From positions 489,269 through 553,268 of the forward strand of contig NZ_FUWR01000001.1 of NCBI RefSeq assembly GCF_900167465.1: a DNA stretch of 64,000 nucleotides, written 5' to 3'. Below are positions 34,309 to 43,385 of this stretch, piece after piece. The DNA is from Trichlorobacter thiogenes (GTDB lineage: Bacteria; Desulfobacterota; Desulfuromonadia; Geobacterales; Pseudopelobacteraceae). The position numbers were made by a program, and so were the translations under genes. The notes beneath the pieces are model-generated. The model worked only from the letters and a program-made list of their open reading frames with translations, searched no databases and was not told the origin of the DNA. Every line of letters begins with the position of its first letter. Position 1 is the first letter of the stretch.

Positions 34309-36156
34309 TCAGGTGGATGATGACGGCAGGGTGACCGTAAAGCGTGCGCCGCAGCCAGGGGCACTAAAAACTTCAATGGTACCCGCATGGTTACGGACAA
34401 TGCCCCAGGATATGGCAAGCCCCAGGCCGGTGCCGTTCTGTTTGGTGGTGAAGAACGGTGAAAACAGCCGTTCCTGTTGCTCCGGGTCGATACCGGGGCC
34501 GGTATCGGCTACCGTAATCGAGCAGGTTGCCTCAGGATCAGCCTCAGCGCTGAGGGTTAGTTGTCCCTCTCCACCCATGGCCTGCAGGCCGTTCAGGATC
34601 AGGTTGGTAAAGACCTGACGCAACTGCTCCCGATCTGCCTCCAGCTGGATGGCTGTCTGCTGGTAGCTGCGTTCAATATGGTACGTTGCCAACGGAATCT
34701 GATGGCCGATCTGGTCCAGGATCTCATCTAAAAGTCCTGCCAGGGAAAAACGGCTGACCTGGCGTTTGTCCTGACGGGCCAGGGTCAGCAGGCTGGAGGT
34801 AATCCGGTTGATCCGGCCGGCCTGGGTCAGGATCTCGCTAACTTCTTCCTGATCCTCTGCACCTGCAGGGATCGACATCTGCAGCAACTCGGCATTACCC
34901 CGGATAATCGCTAGCGGGTTGTTGATTTCATGGGCCACCCCGGCAGAGAGCATGCCCAGCTCTGCCAGCCGTTCAGTGCGGGCCAGCTCCTTTTCCGTCT
35001 CTAGCAGTTGCCTGCTCTTCTCCTCCAGTTCAATGGTCCGCTGCTGCACCTTTTGTTCAAGGGTATGGTTCAGGGTGCTGACCTCCTCTTCCCGTTCACC
35101 AAGGCGTTTACCCAGGCTGGTGGTCAGCCCGATTGCCAGCAGGGTCAGGACCAGCAGCAGGGCCGCAAAGGTTAGGTTGAGGTTGTTGCGTAAATGGAGG
35201 TAGGGACGTTCAGGCAGCCCCACATACAAAGCACCGATCACGGTGCCATCCGGGTCACGTAGCGGTTCATAGGCCGCAAAGTAGCGCTCATGCAGCACAT
35301 AGGCCGGTGCAATCCAGCGTTCACCCTGCTGCAGCACCTGTTTTACCACCTCGGCTGAAAGTCGGGTGCCGGTGGCCCGCTGACCATTTTCATTGGTAAC
35401 CGTGGTGGCGATCCTGACATCATCCAGAAAGATGGTGGCGGTTTCCCGCGAGGAACCATCCTGTTGCTGTGGTGCAATAACGCGGGTTATCCGGTCTGCC
35501 AGCTGTTCATTGTTGTTGAGCAGTTGACCGGCCAGCAAGGCACCGTGGATCTCTCCATCAGCGCCTAAAATCGGCGTGGCGGCTATCAGAAACAGGCCAC
35601 GTTGTTCAGCGGTCTTGCTGGTTGGCACGGCATGTTGTGAAGGAAGCAGTGGAACCAGCATCTGGTCCGGCAACAGCGGGTTTTCCTGACCGGCCTGCAG
35701 GTTGGAAAACAGCATGCTGCCCTGGCTGGGGCGTCCGGCAAGGGCCTCAGCCACCGGCTTGAGATGGCGCAGGGTATCACCGGAACGCTCTGGATTGGCT
35801 GCCCGGTAACGGACCTGACCATAGCGATCCACCACGGTCAGAAAGCTGAAGCTGCGACTGCCGGACAGCAGTGCCAGCAGTCGGGCCAATTCGGAGGCTG
35901 CCGGTCCTTGTAGGCTGCGGGATAACTCCGGGCTGCGGCTGATCAGCTGCACCCCTTCAGCCAGCCGGTTCAGCTCCCCTTGATACAGCTCTCTGGCTGT
36001 GCCAAGGTCGCTGCGGGCCTCTTCCTGGGCCTGTCCAGCCACACGGGCGGCAATCAAACGATCACCAATCAGCCAGCTGACCAGCAGGGCCACCAGCAGC
36101 GGCAGCAGGGTGGTGAGCAACAGGCGACGCCGGATATGGACACGGGTACTATTCAT
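34309..36156 (-). CDS. Membrane sensor histidine kinase (partner of the sigma-54 activator)
   Basis: 615 residues from the ATG at 36156. Membrane helix near 20-40, a periplasmic Cache-type sensor region (about 45-290), second membrane helix (LNLTFAALLLVLTLLAIGLT, about 300-320), coiled coil, HisKA with GVAHEINNPLAI (His about 408), and HATPase with NLILNGLQAMGGEG and GTGLGLAISWGIV. A NtrB-like kinase. It lies downstream of the sigma-54 regulator on the same strand, separated by the repeat-bounded GxxExxY gene. Likely phosphorylates that regulator. Confidence 0.92.
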   Translation of the reverse strand: MNSTRVHIRRRLLLTTLLPLLVALLVSWLIGDRLIAARVAGQAQEEARSDLGTARELYQGELNRLAEGVQLISRSPELSRSLQGPAASELARLLALLSGSRSFSFLTVVDRYGQVRYRAANPERSGDTLRHLKPVAEALAGRPSQGSMLFSNLQAGQENPLLPDQMLVPLLPSQHAVPTSKTAEQRGLFLIAATPILGADGEIHGALLAGQLLNNNEQLADRITRVIAPQQQDGSSRETATIFLDDVRIATTVTNENGQRATGTRLSAEVVKQVLQQGERWIAPAYVLHERYFAAYEPLRDPDGTVIGALYVGLPERPYLHLRNNLNLTFAALLLVLTLLAIGLTTSLGKRLGEREEEVSTLNHTLEQKVQQRTIELEEKSRQLLETEKELARTERLAELGMLSAGVAHEINNPLAIIRGNAELLQMSIPAGAEDQEEVSEILTQAGRINRITSSLLTLARQDKRQVSRFSLAGLLDEILDQIGHQIPLATYHIERSYQQTAIQLEADREQLRQVFTNLILNGLQAMGGEGQLTLSAEADPEATCSITVADTGPGIDPEQQERLFSPFFTTKQNGTGLGLAISWGIVRNHAGTIEVFSAPGCGARFTVTLPSSST

Positions 36157-36160
36157 CGCT

Positions 36161-36633
36161 AATAGCCGCAAAAGAACGCAGAGAGCTCAAAGAAAATCTT
36201 GAAGGATGTCATAAGGCGCCGCTTGATGCAGAAGATAAGGCGAATTTACGAACTTGAAATTTAAAACTGCCAAAGTTGACCAACAGACCATGTTCAATGC
36301 GAGAGGCCTTTAAATACCCCAGAAGCTGGGCAGTATGTTCATCATTAAGTGCCTTGCAAGCCTTGAGTTCAATAATTAAACGGTCTTCAAGGAGCAGATC
36401 AGCAAAATATTCACCGATAGTTGTGCCGTCTTCATCATACACCTGCAGGGGGTGCTGTTGCCTGACCTCTAAGCCAGCCAGACCTAAACGATGAACCAAG
36501 GCATTCTCGTAGACTTTTTCCAAATGTCCGTGACCAAGATACAGGTGAATTGCGTAGGCTGTTTCCCGGACAATGTCACATAACTGGTTAATGCTTTTCA
36601 TCTTTGCGTTCCTTGCGTTCTTTTGCGGCTATT
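36161..36633. mobile_element. Repeat-bounded element carrying the GxxExxY gene
   Basis: Exact 20-base inverted repeats AATAGCCGCAAAAGAACGCA at 36161-36180 and, inverted, at 36614-36633 flank the GxxExxY gene. The right repeat contains the TAG stop of the sigma-54 regulator and the left lies five bases from the histidine kinase start. So the element sits exactly at the junction of two genes of a two-component system. Mobility is inferred, no target duplication is seen. Confidence 0.5.
36209..36601 (-). CDS. GxxExxY protein (PDDEXK_3 nuclease-like)
   Basis: 130 residues. Family signature: GHGHLEKVYENAL (G-x-x-E-x-x-Y as GHLEKVY), then the PDDEXK-like core YFADLLLEDRLIIELKACKALNDEHTAQLLGYLKASRIEHGLLVNFG, with D (ADLLL) and ExK (ELKA). 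The start ATG follows directly on a CGCAAAG-type repeat that ends with the gene. Product function is unknown; nuclease activity is assumed from the fold. These genes often travel inside such repeats. Confidence 0.9.
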   Translation of the reverse strand: MKSINQLCDIVRETAYAIHLYLGHGHLEKVYENALVHRLGLAGLEVRQQHPLQVYDEDGTTIGEYFADLLLEDRLIIELKACKALNDEHTAQLLGYLKASRIEHGLLVNFGSFKFQVRKFALSSASSGAL

Positions 36634-37978
36634 CCGCCTTGTATTCCAACAGCTTGCGATCCAGGGTCTTACGGGAGACTCCCAAAATCTCGGCGGTCTT
36701 GCTCTTGTGGAAGCCGGTCTGTTTATAGACCCCCAGGATATGTTGCCGTTCCAGTTCATCCAGGGAGATCAGCGGTGTGACCTCGTCGTTGCGCAGCGGT
36801 GTGGTTCTGTTGCAGACCGGTAGCAGGTCTGAGGTGAGCAGGTTGCCCTGGGCCAGGATCACGGCCCGCTCGATCACGTTTTCCAGCTCACGCACATTGC
36901 CGGGCCAGTGGTAGCGGGACATGCAGGTCAGGGCATCAGGGTCAATGCCATGCAGCTCTTTTTTCATCCGGGCTGCAAAGCGGCGTACAAAGTGGCGGGC
37001 CAGCGGTTCAATATCTTCAGGCCGTTCCCGCAGGGGGGGCAAGGTCAGGGAGATGACGTTCAGGCGGTAGTAGAGGTCTTCCCGGAAGCGCCCTTCAGCA
37101 ACCTCCAGTTGCAGGTCGCGATTGGTGGCAGCCACAAAACGGACATCAACCGTGCTTGGCTTGGTGGAGCCGATCGGCATGAACTCCTTTTCCTGAATCA
37201 CCCGCAACAGCTTGGCCTGCACCGTGGGTGAAACATCACCGATCTCATCCAGAAACAGGGTGCCGCCATCCGCCTCTTCCAGCAACCCCTTCTGGTTCAT
37301 AATCGCACCGGTAAAGGAGCCTCGCAGGTGGCCAAAGAGCTGGCTTTCCAGCAACGAGTCCGACAGGGCGGCACAGTTTAGCGAGACAAAAGGTCGTTCG
37401 CGACGGCCGGAATTGCTATGCACGGTGCGGGCTATCAGCTCTTTGCCGGTGCCGGACTCCCCCAAAATCAGGATATTGGCCTCGCTTGAGGCAACCTGCA
37501 GGGTCAGATCGTAGACTTCACGGAAACGGGGGGAACTGAAGACGATTGAGCTGTCATCCCCGCCCCGCTGTAACTCCTCCCGCAGGCGTCGGTTCTCATC
37601 AGCCAGTCGATGGTGTTCAAGCGCCTTGGCCAGCACCCCCAAGATCTTCTCTTTTGGAAACGGCTTCATCACATAATCATACGCCCCCAAGCGGATGGCA
37701 TGTACTGCATCATCCACGGTGCCGTGGGCGGTCATCACCACCACCGGCATGTTCGGGCGCAGCTGGTGGGCCTGTTTCAGGATCTCAATACCGTTGATGT
37801 CCGGTAGGCGGACATCCTGCAGCAGCAGGTCAGCCGGTTCTGCAACAGGTGCCTGCAGCCGTGCCAGCAGCGCAGTGCCACTGCTAAACGTCTCCACGGT
37901 ATAGCCTTGTGTTTTAAGGAGCTTAGCCAGGTAACGCAGGATACCTTCTTCGTCATCACAGATCAGGATACGGGGCAT
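36629..37978 (-). CDS. Sigma-54-dependent response regulator (NtrC family)
   Basis: 449 residues from the ATG at 37978. Receiver (DD at 8-9, phospho-Asp55 in QDVRLPD), AAA+ domain with Walker A GESGTGKE, sigma-54 contact GSFTGA (Ser in place of the usual Ala of GAFTGA), Walker B GGTLFLDEIGD, and a Fis-type HTH at the end (HKSKTAEILGVSRKTLDRKLLEY). Transcribed divergently from the hydrogenase operon, whose upstream region has a sigma-54 promoter. Likely activator of hyb genes, as in other Geobacter hydrogenase clusters. Confidence 0.93.
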   Translation of the reverse strand: MPRILICDDEEGILRYLAKLLKTQGYTVETFSSGTALLARLQAPVAEPADLLLQDVRLPDINGIEILKQAHQLRPNMPVVVMTAHGTVDDAVHAIRLGAYDYVMKPFPKEKILGVLAKALEHHRLADENRRLREELQRGGDDSSIVFSSPRFREVYDLTLQVASSEANILILGESGTGKELIARTVHSNSGRRERPFVSLNCAALSDSLLESQLFGHLRGSFTGAIMNQKGLLEEADGGTLFLDEIGDVSPTVQAKLLRVIQEKEFMPIGSTKPSTVDVRFVAATNRDLQLEVAEGRFREDLYYRLNVISLTLPPLRERPEDIEPLARHFVRRFAARMKKELHGIDPDALTCMSRYHWPGNVRELENVIERAVILAQGNLLTSDLLPVCNRTTPLRNDEVTPLISLDELERQHILGVYKQTGFHKSKTAEILGVSRKTLDRKLLEYKAE

Positions 37979-38012
37979 GGACTGATTCCTTTGATCAAAG
38001 GGTGAGCATAAA

Positions 38013-38057
38013 GACAAAATGATACAATTCAGGACAAATGTATACAGTAATTTTGTC
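38013..38057. promoter_or_regulatory. Candidate activator binding site (nested inverted repeats)
   Basis: GACAAAAT (38013-38020) and ATTTTGTC (38050-38057) form an outer inverted repeat, ATACA (38022) and TGTAT (38039) an inner one. It lies about 90 bases upstream of the sigma-54 promoter, a typical enhancer distance, and in the shared regulatory gap between the regulator and the hydrogenase operon. Confidence 0.45.
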
Positions 38058-38120
38058 CGGCTGTGCCGTAAACGACCAGTCCTGAAGACGTAACACACTA
38101 TATTTACATCATTATGTCTG

Positions 38121-38138
38121 TTGGCATAACTCCTGCTC
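38121..38138 (+). promoter_or_regulatory. Sigma-54 (-24/-12) promoter of the hydrogenase operon
   Basis: TTGGCATAACTCCTGCTC: GG at 38123-38124 and GC at 38135-38136 with the required ten bases between. 62 bases before the hybS start. Matches the regulator type of the divergent gene. Fit to consensus is good for the GG/GC pairs, less so for flanks. Confidence 0.65.
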
Positions 38139-38199
38139 TCTCCGCTGCTCGATACAGTTTGTATACAGGAAAAACCTGCAAACTACTGCGGAGGTACGA

Positions 38200-39330
38200 A
38201 TGAGTCAGCTAGGGCATTTTTTCGGCAACGGCATCAGTCGCCGGGATTTTATCAAGACCTGTGTGGCAACAACGGCGGTCATGGGGCTGCCGTTCAGCAT
38301 GGCGGCCAAGGTGGCAGAGGCTGCCCAGGCGCCGGATCGGCCGCCGGTGATCTGGTTGCACTTTCAGGAATGTACCGGCTGTTCTGAATCGCTGCTGCGG
38401 GCCAATCATCCGGCTCCGGCCACCCTGCTGCTGGAGATGATTTCGCTGGATTACCACGAAACCTTGATGGCCGGTTCCGGCCACCAGGCTGAAAAGTCGC
38501 TGCACGATTCCATGAAGGCCAATCATGGCAAGTATATCCTGATCGTGGAAGGGGCCATCCCCACCAAGGAAAACGGCATCTACTGCAAGGTGGGGGGCAA
38601 GACCGCCCTGGAATCGCTGCGCAAGGCAGCCGAGGGGGCAGCTGCCATTATTTCAATCGGTACCTGTGCCAGCTATGGCGGTATTCAGGCTGCTCCGCCC
38701 AACCCCACCGGCGCTGTAGGGGTACGGGATATCATCAAGGACAAGCCGATCATCAACATCCCCGGCTGCCCCCCTTCGCCCTACAACCTGCTTTCCACGG
38801 TGCTGTATTTCCTGACCTTTAAAAAGCTGCCGGAACTGGATGAGATGGGCCGCCCCAAGTTTGCCTATGGCCGCCGGATTCATGAGCATTGTGAGCGTCG
38901 TCCACACTTTGATGCAGGCCGCTTTGCCAAGGCCTTTGGTCACGAGACCCATGCCCAGGGCTACTGTCTCTACAAGCTGGGCTGCAAAGGGCCAGCCACC
39001 TATGCCAACTGCTCTGTGCAGCGTTTTAACGACGTGGGGGTCTGGCCGGTTTCAGTGGGGCACCCCTGTATCGGCTGTACTGAGCCGGATATCCTGTTCC
39101 GCACCGCCATTGCTGACAAGGTCCAGATCCATGAGCCAACGCCGTTTGACAGCTATGCGCCGGTGGATCTGAAGGATAAGGGCAAAGGGGCCAGTCCGGT
39201 TACCACCGGTATTCTGGGCCTGGCTGCCGGTGCTGCCCTGGGGGCCGGTGCCATGATGGCCCGCAAGCTGCCGGATGCGGAACAACCTGCTGAGCACGGG
39301 CAGGGAGGCGACCATGAGCCAAAAGAGTAG
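38200..39330 (+). CDS. hybS: NiFe hydrogenase small subunit, Tat-exported
   Basis: 376 residues. Twin-arginine signal (SRRDFIKTCVATTAVMG). Cys ligands of the Fe-S clusters: ECTGCSE, GTCASYGG, IPGCPPSPYN (proximal), and the medial/distal set in YCLYKLGCKGPATYANC and HPCIGCTEPD. C-terminal membrane helix (TTGILGLAAGAALGAGAMMARKL) as in membrane-anchored group 1 hydrogenases. First gene of the operon with hybA-B-L-P. Order and content match the Geobacter sulfurreducens hyb uptake hydrogenase. Catalyses H2 oxidation at the periplasmic face. Start ATG has GGAGG. Confidence 0.95.
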   Translation: MSQLGHFFGNGISRRDFIKTCVATTAVMGLPFSMAAKVAEAAQAPDRPPVIWLHFQECTGCSESLLRANHPAPATLLLEMISLDYHETLMAGSGHQAEKSLHDSMKANHGKYILIVEGAIPTKENGIYCKVGGKTALESLRKAAEGAAAIISIGTCASYGGIQAAPPNPTGAVGVRDIIKDKPIINIPGCPPSPYNLLSTVLYFLTFKKLPELDEMGRPKFAYGRRIHEHCERRPHFDAGRFAKAFGHETHAQGYCLYKLGCKGPATYANCSVQRFNDVGVWPVSVGHPCIGCTEPDILFRTAIADKVQIHEPTPFDSYAPVDLKDKGKGASPVTTGILGLAAGAALGAGAMMARKLPDAEQPAEHGQGGDHEPKE

Positions 39331-40261
39331 GCGCGAGTTCCTGAAGCTGGCAGGTCTGGCCGGTGCAGGACTGGTGGCTGCGCCTGCCGTGGCTCTGGCG
39401 GGTCACCCGGTGGCCGGTGCCAATGATGAAGAGCTGGGCATGCTGTACGATGCCACCAAATGTGTTGGCTGCAAGGCCTGCATGTCAGCCTGCAAGCGCG
39501 TGAACGGTGATTATGGTTCCCTGTCCTATGAGCAGGCCAAGTTTGATCCTGACAAGCTCTGGGATGCCCCCCAGGATCTGACCGGCTCCACCCGTACCCT
39601 GATCAAGCTGGTCAAAGACACCCCCAAGGAGTGGTCCTATGTGAAGTACTCCTGCATGCACTGCCAGAAGCCATCCTGCGTCTCGGTCTGCCCGGTGGCT
39701 GCCATGACCAAGGACAAGATCACCGGCATTGTGGACTACAACAAAAACACCTGCATCGGCTGCCGCTACTGCCAGATCGCCTGTGCCTTCAACATACCTA
39801 AATTTCAGTGGGAAAAGGCGATCCCCCAGATTGTGAAATGCGACCTCTGCAAGAACACCAATCTCAAGCAGAAGGGGATCTCAGCCTGTGCCGAGGTCTG
39901 CCCCACCGGTGCGATCATGTTCGGCAAGCGCAAGGATCTGCTGGCTGAGGCAAAAAAACGGCTGGCCGAACATCCCAAGCAGTATGTCAACCATATCTAC
40001 GGCGAGCATGAGCTGGGGGGCACCAATCACCTCTACCTGGCTGCACTGCAGTTCAAGAAGCTGGGCCTGCCGGAGCTGAAGGGAGAGGCACCGGCCGAGT
40101 TTTCTGAAAAGATCCAGCACACCATTTACAAGGGCTTTATTGCTCCAATCGCCCTCTACAGCACGCTCTGCTTCATTGCGGTCAGAAACATGAAAAAGGG
40201 TAATGGCCATGCTGAAGAACAGAAGAAAACCGATGATGGGGGGATCAATGAGCCACGATGA
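39314..40261 (+). CDS. hybA: Hydrogenase-associated 4Fe-4S ferredoxin-type protein HybA
   Basis: 315 residues from the ATG at 39314; it overlaps hybS by 17 bases. Tat-type signal (SRREFLKLAGLAGAGLVAAPAVALAG) and four 4Fe-4S clusters: CVGCKACMSACK, CMHCQKPSCVSVCP, CIGCRYCQIACA, and CDLCKNTN...CAEVCPTGA. C-terminal membrane helix (IYKGFIAPIALYSTLCFIAV). Electron transfer from the small subunit to the HybB-type membrane subunit. Confidence 0.93.
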   Translation: MSQKSRREFLKLAGLAGAGLVAAPAVALAGHPVAGANDEELGMLYDATKCVGCKACMSACKRVNGDYGSLSYEQAKFDPDKLWDAPQDLTGSTRTLIKLVKDTPKEWSYVKYSCMHCQKPSCVSVCPVAAMTKDKITGIVDYNKNTCIGCRYCQIACAFNIPKFQWEKAIPQIVKCDLCKNTNLKQKGISACAEVCPTGAIMFGKRKDLLAEAKKRLAEHPKQYVNHIYGEHELGGTNHLYLAALQFKKLGLPELKGEAPAEFSEKIQHTIYKGFIAPIALYSTLCFIAVRNMKKGNGHAEEQKKTDDGGINEPR

Positions 40262-41513
40262 GTATCAGATTCACAAGGCAAAGATCCTGACACCTGCTTT
40301 CTGGGTGCTACTGACCCTGACGGTGATTGGGTTTGCCTTGATTGCGGTCCGCTTTATCTGGGGGATTGGCGCGGTTTCAAACTTAAGCGACGGCTATCCC
40401 TGGGGGATCTGGATCACCTATGATGTGGCCACCGGCACCGCCATTGCCTGCGGCGGGTATGCCGTGGCGATCCTGATCTATATCCGCAACAAGATGCACT
40501 ACCACCCCCTGATCCGCTCAGCGGTGCTGACCTCGCTGTTCGGCTACGGCCTGGCCGGATTCTCAGTCATGGTGGATGTGGGTCGTCCCTGGAACGCCTA
40601 CAACTTCTTTGTGCCCTCACAGTGGCAGGCCAACTCAGCCATGTTTGAGGTGGCGCTGTGCGTCATGGCCTACACCACCGTGCTGGCGATCGAGTTTTTA
40701 CCGGCAGTGTTGACCCGGCTGCAGGAGACCAACTGGAGCAGGGCCCGTAGTTTTCTTGAAAAATACCATGGCCGCTTCGGACTGGACACGCCGGTGGTGC
40801 TGGAGAAGCTGGAAAAACTTGGCCAGCGTGCGCTCTGGTTGCAGCCCAGGCTGGACAAGGTGCTGATCTTTGTGATCGTGCTGGGGATCACCCTGCCCAC
40901 CATGCACCAGTCCTCGCTGGGATCACTGCTGCTGATTGCCTCCACCAAGCTCTACCCGTTGTGGCACACCGGTTTTCTGCCGCTGTTGTTCCTGATCAAC
41001 TGCATGTTCATCGGCTACTCCATCGCCATCCTGGAGTCGATCATCTCCTCCTACGGCTTTAAGCGCCCCTTTGAGATTGATCAGCTTTCCGGCCTGGCCT
41101 CGATCACCCCCTACCTGACCAGCATCTGGCTCTGCGTGGTGGTGGGTGATCTGGTCTGGCGCGGTCAGGTGGCCAATGCCCTGCGGTTTGATTTCTATTC
41201 CGCCTTTTTCCTGCTGGAGTTCGGGCTGGTAGCCACCGGCTCTCTGCTGTTGTTCTCAAAGAAACGGCGTCAGTCCCCCCGCTGGCTGTTCATTACCGCA
41301 GTCCTGATCGTGCTGGGTGGCGCCCTGTACCGCTTTAACGTCTACCTGATCGGCTTTAATCCCGGCCAGGGCTGGCGGTACTTCCCGTCTTTGGCAGAGC
41401 TGATGATCACGGTCGGGATCGTGGCGTTCGAGATCCTGGGGTATCAGGTGCTGGTCAAGCTGTTCCCGGTTCTGCCACGGCTGCATGGCCATGAAGTGGT
41501 GGAAAAGGTGTAA
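40248..41513 (+). CDS. hybB: Hydrogenase membrane subunit HybB (NrfD-like)
   Basis: 421 residues from the ATG at 40248, overlapping hybA by 14 bases. About ten membrane helices with the NrfD/HybB features (SDGYPWGIWITYDVATGTAIACGGYAV, LPTMHQSSLGSLLLIASTKLYPLWHTGFLPLLFL). Quinone-interacting partner that lacks heme ligands; passes electrons from hydrogen oxidation to the menaquinone pool. Confidence 0.94.
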   Translation: MSHDEYQIHKAKILTPAFWVLLTLTVIGFALIAVRFIWGIGAVSNLSDGYPWGIWITYDVATGTAIACGGYAVAILIYIRNKMHYHPLIRSAVLTSLFGYGLAGFSVMVDVGRPWNAYNFFVPSQWQANSAMFEVALCVMAYTTVLAIEFLPAVLTRLQETNWSRARSFLEKYHGRFGLDTPVVLEKLEKLGQRALWLQPRLDKVLIFVIVLGITLPTMHQSSLGSLLLIASTKLYPLWHTGFLPLLFLINCMFIGYSIAILESIISSYGFKRPFEIDQLSGLASITPYLTSIWLCVVVGDLVWRGQVANALRFDFYSAFFLLEFGLVATGSLLLFSKKRRQSPRWLFITAVLIVLGGALYRFNVYLIGFNPGQGWRYFPSLAELMITVGIVAFEILGYQVLVKLFPVLPRLHGHEVVEKV

Positions 41514-41538
41514 TAACCGCAAAAAACAAAAAATATTG

Positions 41539-41668
41539 GCCGCGAAGGATCGCAAAGAACACAAAGATTAAAGACAGGGGTTGAATCAGTAACTCATTTT
41601 ATTTTGATCTGATTTTAATGGATTTACTCAATAAAGACTTTTTTGAGTCCCTTGCGTTCTTTTGCGGC
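41539..41668. repeat. Inverted-repeat element between hybB and hybL
   Basis: Left GCCGCGAAGGATCGCAAAGA (41539-41558), right CTTGCGTTCTTTTGCGGC (41651-41668); the ends are inverted copies about 84 bases apart. The right 18-mer is identical to those at 36612-36629 and 43551-43568. The hybL ribosome binding site starts ten bases beyond. Confidence 0.7.
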
Positions 41669-41691
41669 AAACAGATAAGGAGATCAAACAG

Positions 41692-43371
41692 ATGGCGCGA
41701 ATCACGATAGACCCGATTACCCGCATTGAAGGACACCTGCGGATCGATGTTGAAGTAACCAACGGACAGGTCAGTAAGGCCTGGTCATCAGCCCAGATGT
41801 GGCGCGGTATTGAGACCATTCTCAAGGATCGCCCGCCCCAGGATGCCTGGATCTATGCCCAGCGTTTCTGCGGGGTTTGCACCACGGTGCATGCCATCTC
41901 CTCGATCCGTTCCGTGGAGCATGCCCTCAAGGTTGAGGTGCCGCTGAATGCCCAGTACATCCGCAACATCATCATGGCCCAGCATTCGGTGCAGGACCAC
42001 ATCGTCCATTTCTACCACCTCTCGGCCCTGGACTGGGTGGACATTGTCTCAGCATTGAAGGCTGATCCCAAGAAGGCCGCCTCCATCGCCCAGTCGGTCT
42101 CGGACTGGCCCGGCAACAGTGAGAAAGAGTTCAGTGATGTGCAGAAGCGGCTGAAGGCCTTTGTGGATTCCGGCAAACTGGGGATCTTTGCCTCCGGTTA
42201 CTGGGGCCACCCGGCCATGATCCTGCCACCGGAGATCAACCTGATCGCCACCGCCCACTACCTGAAGGCGCTGGATTATCAGCAGAAGGCAGCCCAGGCG
42301 GTTGCTATTCTGGGGGGTAAGAACCCCCATATCCAGAACCTCTGCGTGGGTGGTGTGGCTACGGCCCTGAACATGGAAAACCTGGCCACCATCAACATGG
42401 AGCGGATCGCCTACCTGAAGGCGCTGATGACCGAGACCCGCGACTTTGTCAAAAAAGTCTACTACCCGGATCTGCTGGTGATCGGCAAGGCGTACAAGGA
42501 GTGGTTCAAACATGGCAAAGGGGTGGTCAATTACCTGGCCGTGCCTGAGTTCCCGGAGGATACCAAAAACACCAGCTTTGCCCTGCCGGGCGGCCTGATC
42601 ATGGGGGGGGATGTTGCCAAGGCCCGCATCATCAGTAACCATCAGGACCAACAGCTGATCGGCAGCATCAAGGAATCAGTTGCCTGTGCCTGGTATGAAG
42701 GCAAGTCATCCCTGCATCCCTGGGAAGGCGAGACCAAGCCGGACTACACCGACTTCCAGGAAAACGGCAAGTATTCCTGGTGCAAGGCACCTCGCATCGA
42801 CGGCAAGCCGATCCAGGTCGGGCCGGTAGCCCAGTTGTTGGCAGGCTATGCTGCCGGTAACCAGCGGGTACGCAAGCTGGTGGACAGCACCTGCAAGGCT
42901 GCCGGGGTCGGGGTGGCTGACCTGCACTCCACCATGGGCCGCCTGGCTGCCCGTGGCATCCGCGCCCATCTGCTGTCTGACCTGTCACTGGAATACCTGG
43001 ACAAGCTGGTGGACAACGTCGGCAAGGGGGATAAGGCCTATGCCAACCATACCGAGATCCCGTCCGGTGAGCATCGCGGCGTCGGCTTCCACGAGGCGCC
43101 TCGGGGCGTGCTGTCCCACTGGATGGTGATCAAGGACAAGAAAATCAAGAACTATCAGGCCGTGGTCCCCTCCACCTGGAACGCCTCACCACGGGATGCC
43201 GAAGGCAATGCCGGTCCCTATGAGGCCTCGCTGCTGGGCAACCCGGTGGCCAAGCCGGATCAGCCACTGGAGGTACTGCGCACCGTACACTCCTTTGACC
43301 CCTGCATCGCCTGTGCGGTGCATACTATTGACCCGGAAGGAAAAGAGATCACGAAGGTAAAAGTGGTGTAA
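41692..43371 (+). CDS. hybL: NiFe hydrogenase large subunit
   Basis: 559 residues from the ATG at 41692 (AAGGAG upstream). N-terminal nickel ligands RFCGVC (Cys60, Cys63), C-terminal DPCIAC (Cys538, Cys541) followed by AVH; the 15-residue tail after His544 is the part removed by the maturation protease. All four ligands are Cys, not selenocysteine. The Ni-Fe(CN)2CO site for H2 activation. It forms the heterodimer with hybS; exported by the Tat signal of the small subunit. Confidence 0.96.
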   Translation: MARITIDPITRIEGHLRIDVEVTNGQVSKAWSSAQMWRGIETILKDRPPQDAWIYAQRFCGVCTTVHAISSIRSVEHALKVEVPLNAQYIRNIIMAQHSVQDHIVHFYHLSALDWVDIVSALKADPKKAASIAQSVSDWPGNSEKEFSDVQKRLKAFVDSGKLGIFASGYWGHPAMILPPEINLIATAHYLKALDYQQKAAQAVAILGGKNPHIQNLCVGGVATALNMENLATINMERIAYLKALMTETRDFVKKVYYPDLLVIGKAYKEWFKHGKGVVNYLAVPEFPEDTKNTSFALPGGLIMGGDVAKARIISNHQDQQLIGSIKESVACAWYEGKSSLHPWEGETKPDYTDFQENGKYSWCKAPRIDGKPIQVGPVAQLLAGYAAGNQRVRKLVDSTCKAAGVGVADLHSTMGRLAARGIRAHLLSDLSLEYLDKLVDNVGKGDKAYANHTEIPSGEHRGVGFHEAPRGVLSHWMVIKDKKIKNYQAVVPSTWNASPRDAEGNAGPYEASLLGNPVAKPDQPLEVLRTVHSFDPCIACAVHTIDPEGKEITKVKVV

Positions 43372-43385
43372 GCAACCCCTTGATT

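Noticed and set aside
41692-43371. NiFe hydrogenase as a selenoprotein
   Set aside because: All four nickel ligands are TGC/TGT cysteines; no in-frame TGA.
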